Shown: one piece after another, positions 63,595 through 64,000 of the stretch | Layout: the number at the start of each line of letters is the position of its first letter | How positions within the stretch are numbered: the stretch's first letter is position 1 | Source of the DNA: Paenibacillus sp. BIC5C1 | Lineage (GTDB): Bacteria; Bacillota; Bacilli; Paenibacillales; Paenibacillaceae | Direction of reading: 5' to 3' | Assembly (NCBI RefSeq): GCF_032399705.1 | Contig: NZ_CP135922.1 | Location: 496,001 to 560,000 of the forward strand | Length of the DNA: 64,000 bases | The notes under the pieces: generated by a model | What the model saw: only the letters and a program-made list of their open reading frames with translations | Told to the model about the DNA's origin: nothing | Databases searched by the model: none | Position numbers and translations under genes: made by a program

Positions 63595-64000
63595 ATGCAT
63601 ATTAGACAAATATGGTCCTATATTCCAGAACATATCGTACCCATCCGGGAACTGAACGATGCTCTGGGACTCAACACTGCCCAGACGAAAGTACTGGAAA
63701 AAATTCATGGTTTGAAACAGGTTCGGCAAGACAGGGACGGGGATCTGGCGGCCCTGCTCGGGCATGTGCTTACCCAGGTGGTTACCCATCAGGAGGTAGC
63801 TCCTGCTTCGATTAAGTATATCATTTATTGCCACACAATTCAGGAAAATTTCCCCTTTCCTATGAAAGTTTTGCAAGGCCTGAAACGGGCGTACGGATTG
63901 CAGCATGCCATTGCGTTTTCACTTACGCAGCAGAACTGTGCATCGGGTTTGGTTGCTCTAAATGTTGCCGAGACTTTGCTGCCTTCATTGGAAGCGGATG
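63595..64000 (+). CDS. KAS III-like (3-oxoacyl-ACP synthase III fold) enzyme, 3' end cut by window
   Basis: 135 codons are visible from ATG 63595 (GAGGTG 10 bases upstream), open to the window edge. It starts IWSYIPEHIVPIRELNDALGL, later AIAFSLTQQNCASGLVALNVAETLLPS: a Cys in the NCASG context where KAS III/thiolase-superfamily enzymes carry the nucleophile (Cys ~118). The family condenses acyl-CoA or acyl-ACP with malonyl-ACP, or makes C-C, ester or amide bonds in secondary metabolism. It lacks the opening AYVPEKVLTN-type start of the housekeeping FabH. Position behind the repeat-peptide gene suggests one operon. Confidence 0.75.
   Translation, partial: MHIRQIWSYIPEHIVPIRELNDALGLNTAQTKVLEKIHGLKQVRQDRDGDLAALLGHVLTQVVTHQEVAPASIKYIIYCHTIQENFPFPMKVLQGLKRAYGLQHAIAFSLTQQNCASGLVALNVAETLLPSLEAD

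Overview
The window looks like chromosomal DNA of a Paenibacillus-type member of the Bacillales. The supporting signs are strong AGGAGG-type ribosome binding sites, frequent GTG/TTG starts, moderate GC, a FosB thiol transferase, split SdaAB/SdaAA serine dehydratase, an S-layer-homology protein, a sigma-D-like promoter ahead of a chemoreceptor, and many classic hairpin-plus-U-tract terminators. The genus is inferred from gene content; there is no rRNA or other marker gene here. I see no tRNA, rRNA, CRISPR, prophage or IS element.

Layout. 1-7.3 kb: 3' end of a secreted CpdB-like nucleotidase with a LysM anchor, an EAL protein, a chemoreceptor and a stand-alone ArsB. 7.7-11.6 kb: pstSCAB phosphate transport behind a PhoP-type box. 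11.6-18.6 kb: an APH-fold kinase, an MFS exporter, a tandem glycine riboswitch driving sdaAB-sdaAA, and an ABC-2 exporter plus PadR regulator with two palindromic operators. 18.7-28.4 kb: a cytosolic CBM34/GH13 amylase, a two-component system with an ABC exporter (peptide-antibiotic resistance type), and a soluble four-PAS hybrid kinase. 28.4-34.6 kb: an LDH-family enzyme, a MerR-like protein, a small Ser/Thr kinase facing a tiny RS-rich peptide, methionine aminopeptidase, an MDR reductase and a CcdC-like protein. 34.8-38.6 kb: an operon of unknown function (HEAT protein, GT2-like protein lacking key catalytic motifs, exported unknown). 38.7-41.8 kb: a TetR/MBL operon and an Rrf2/nitroreductase pair, each with an operator built into its promoter. 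41.8-46.1 kb: SLH protein, lactonase, secreted rhamnogalacturonan lyase. 46.2-50 kb: sulfate transporter sbp-cysT-cysW without cysA, behind a structured leader, then a YezD-like gene. 50-61.4 kb: membrane protein, GNAT, NmrA-like, Nnr, a 13-bp tandem array, an inverted-repeat element, a chemoreceptor with a BMP lipoprotein, GGT, SDR and FosB.

The most unusual part is the right end (61.4-64 kb). An HTH-TPR regulator of RRNPP type has a small exported-peptide-like ORF converging on its 3' end. Divergently, it faces a gene for a peptide with a 34-residue leader-like region and eleven pentapeptide units of the type (V/A)(S/E/A)ARA, followed by a hairpin and then a KAS III-like enzyme cut by the window edge. 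I read this as a candidate peptide-signalled locus with a repetitive precursor-like peptide. The second candidate for something undescribed is the HEAT/pseudo-glycosyltransferase/exported-protein operon.
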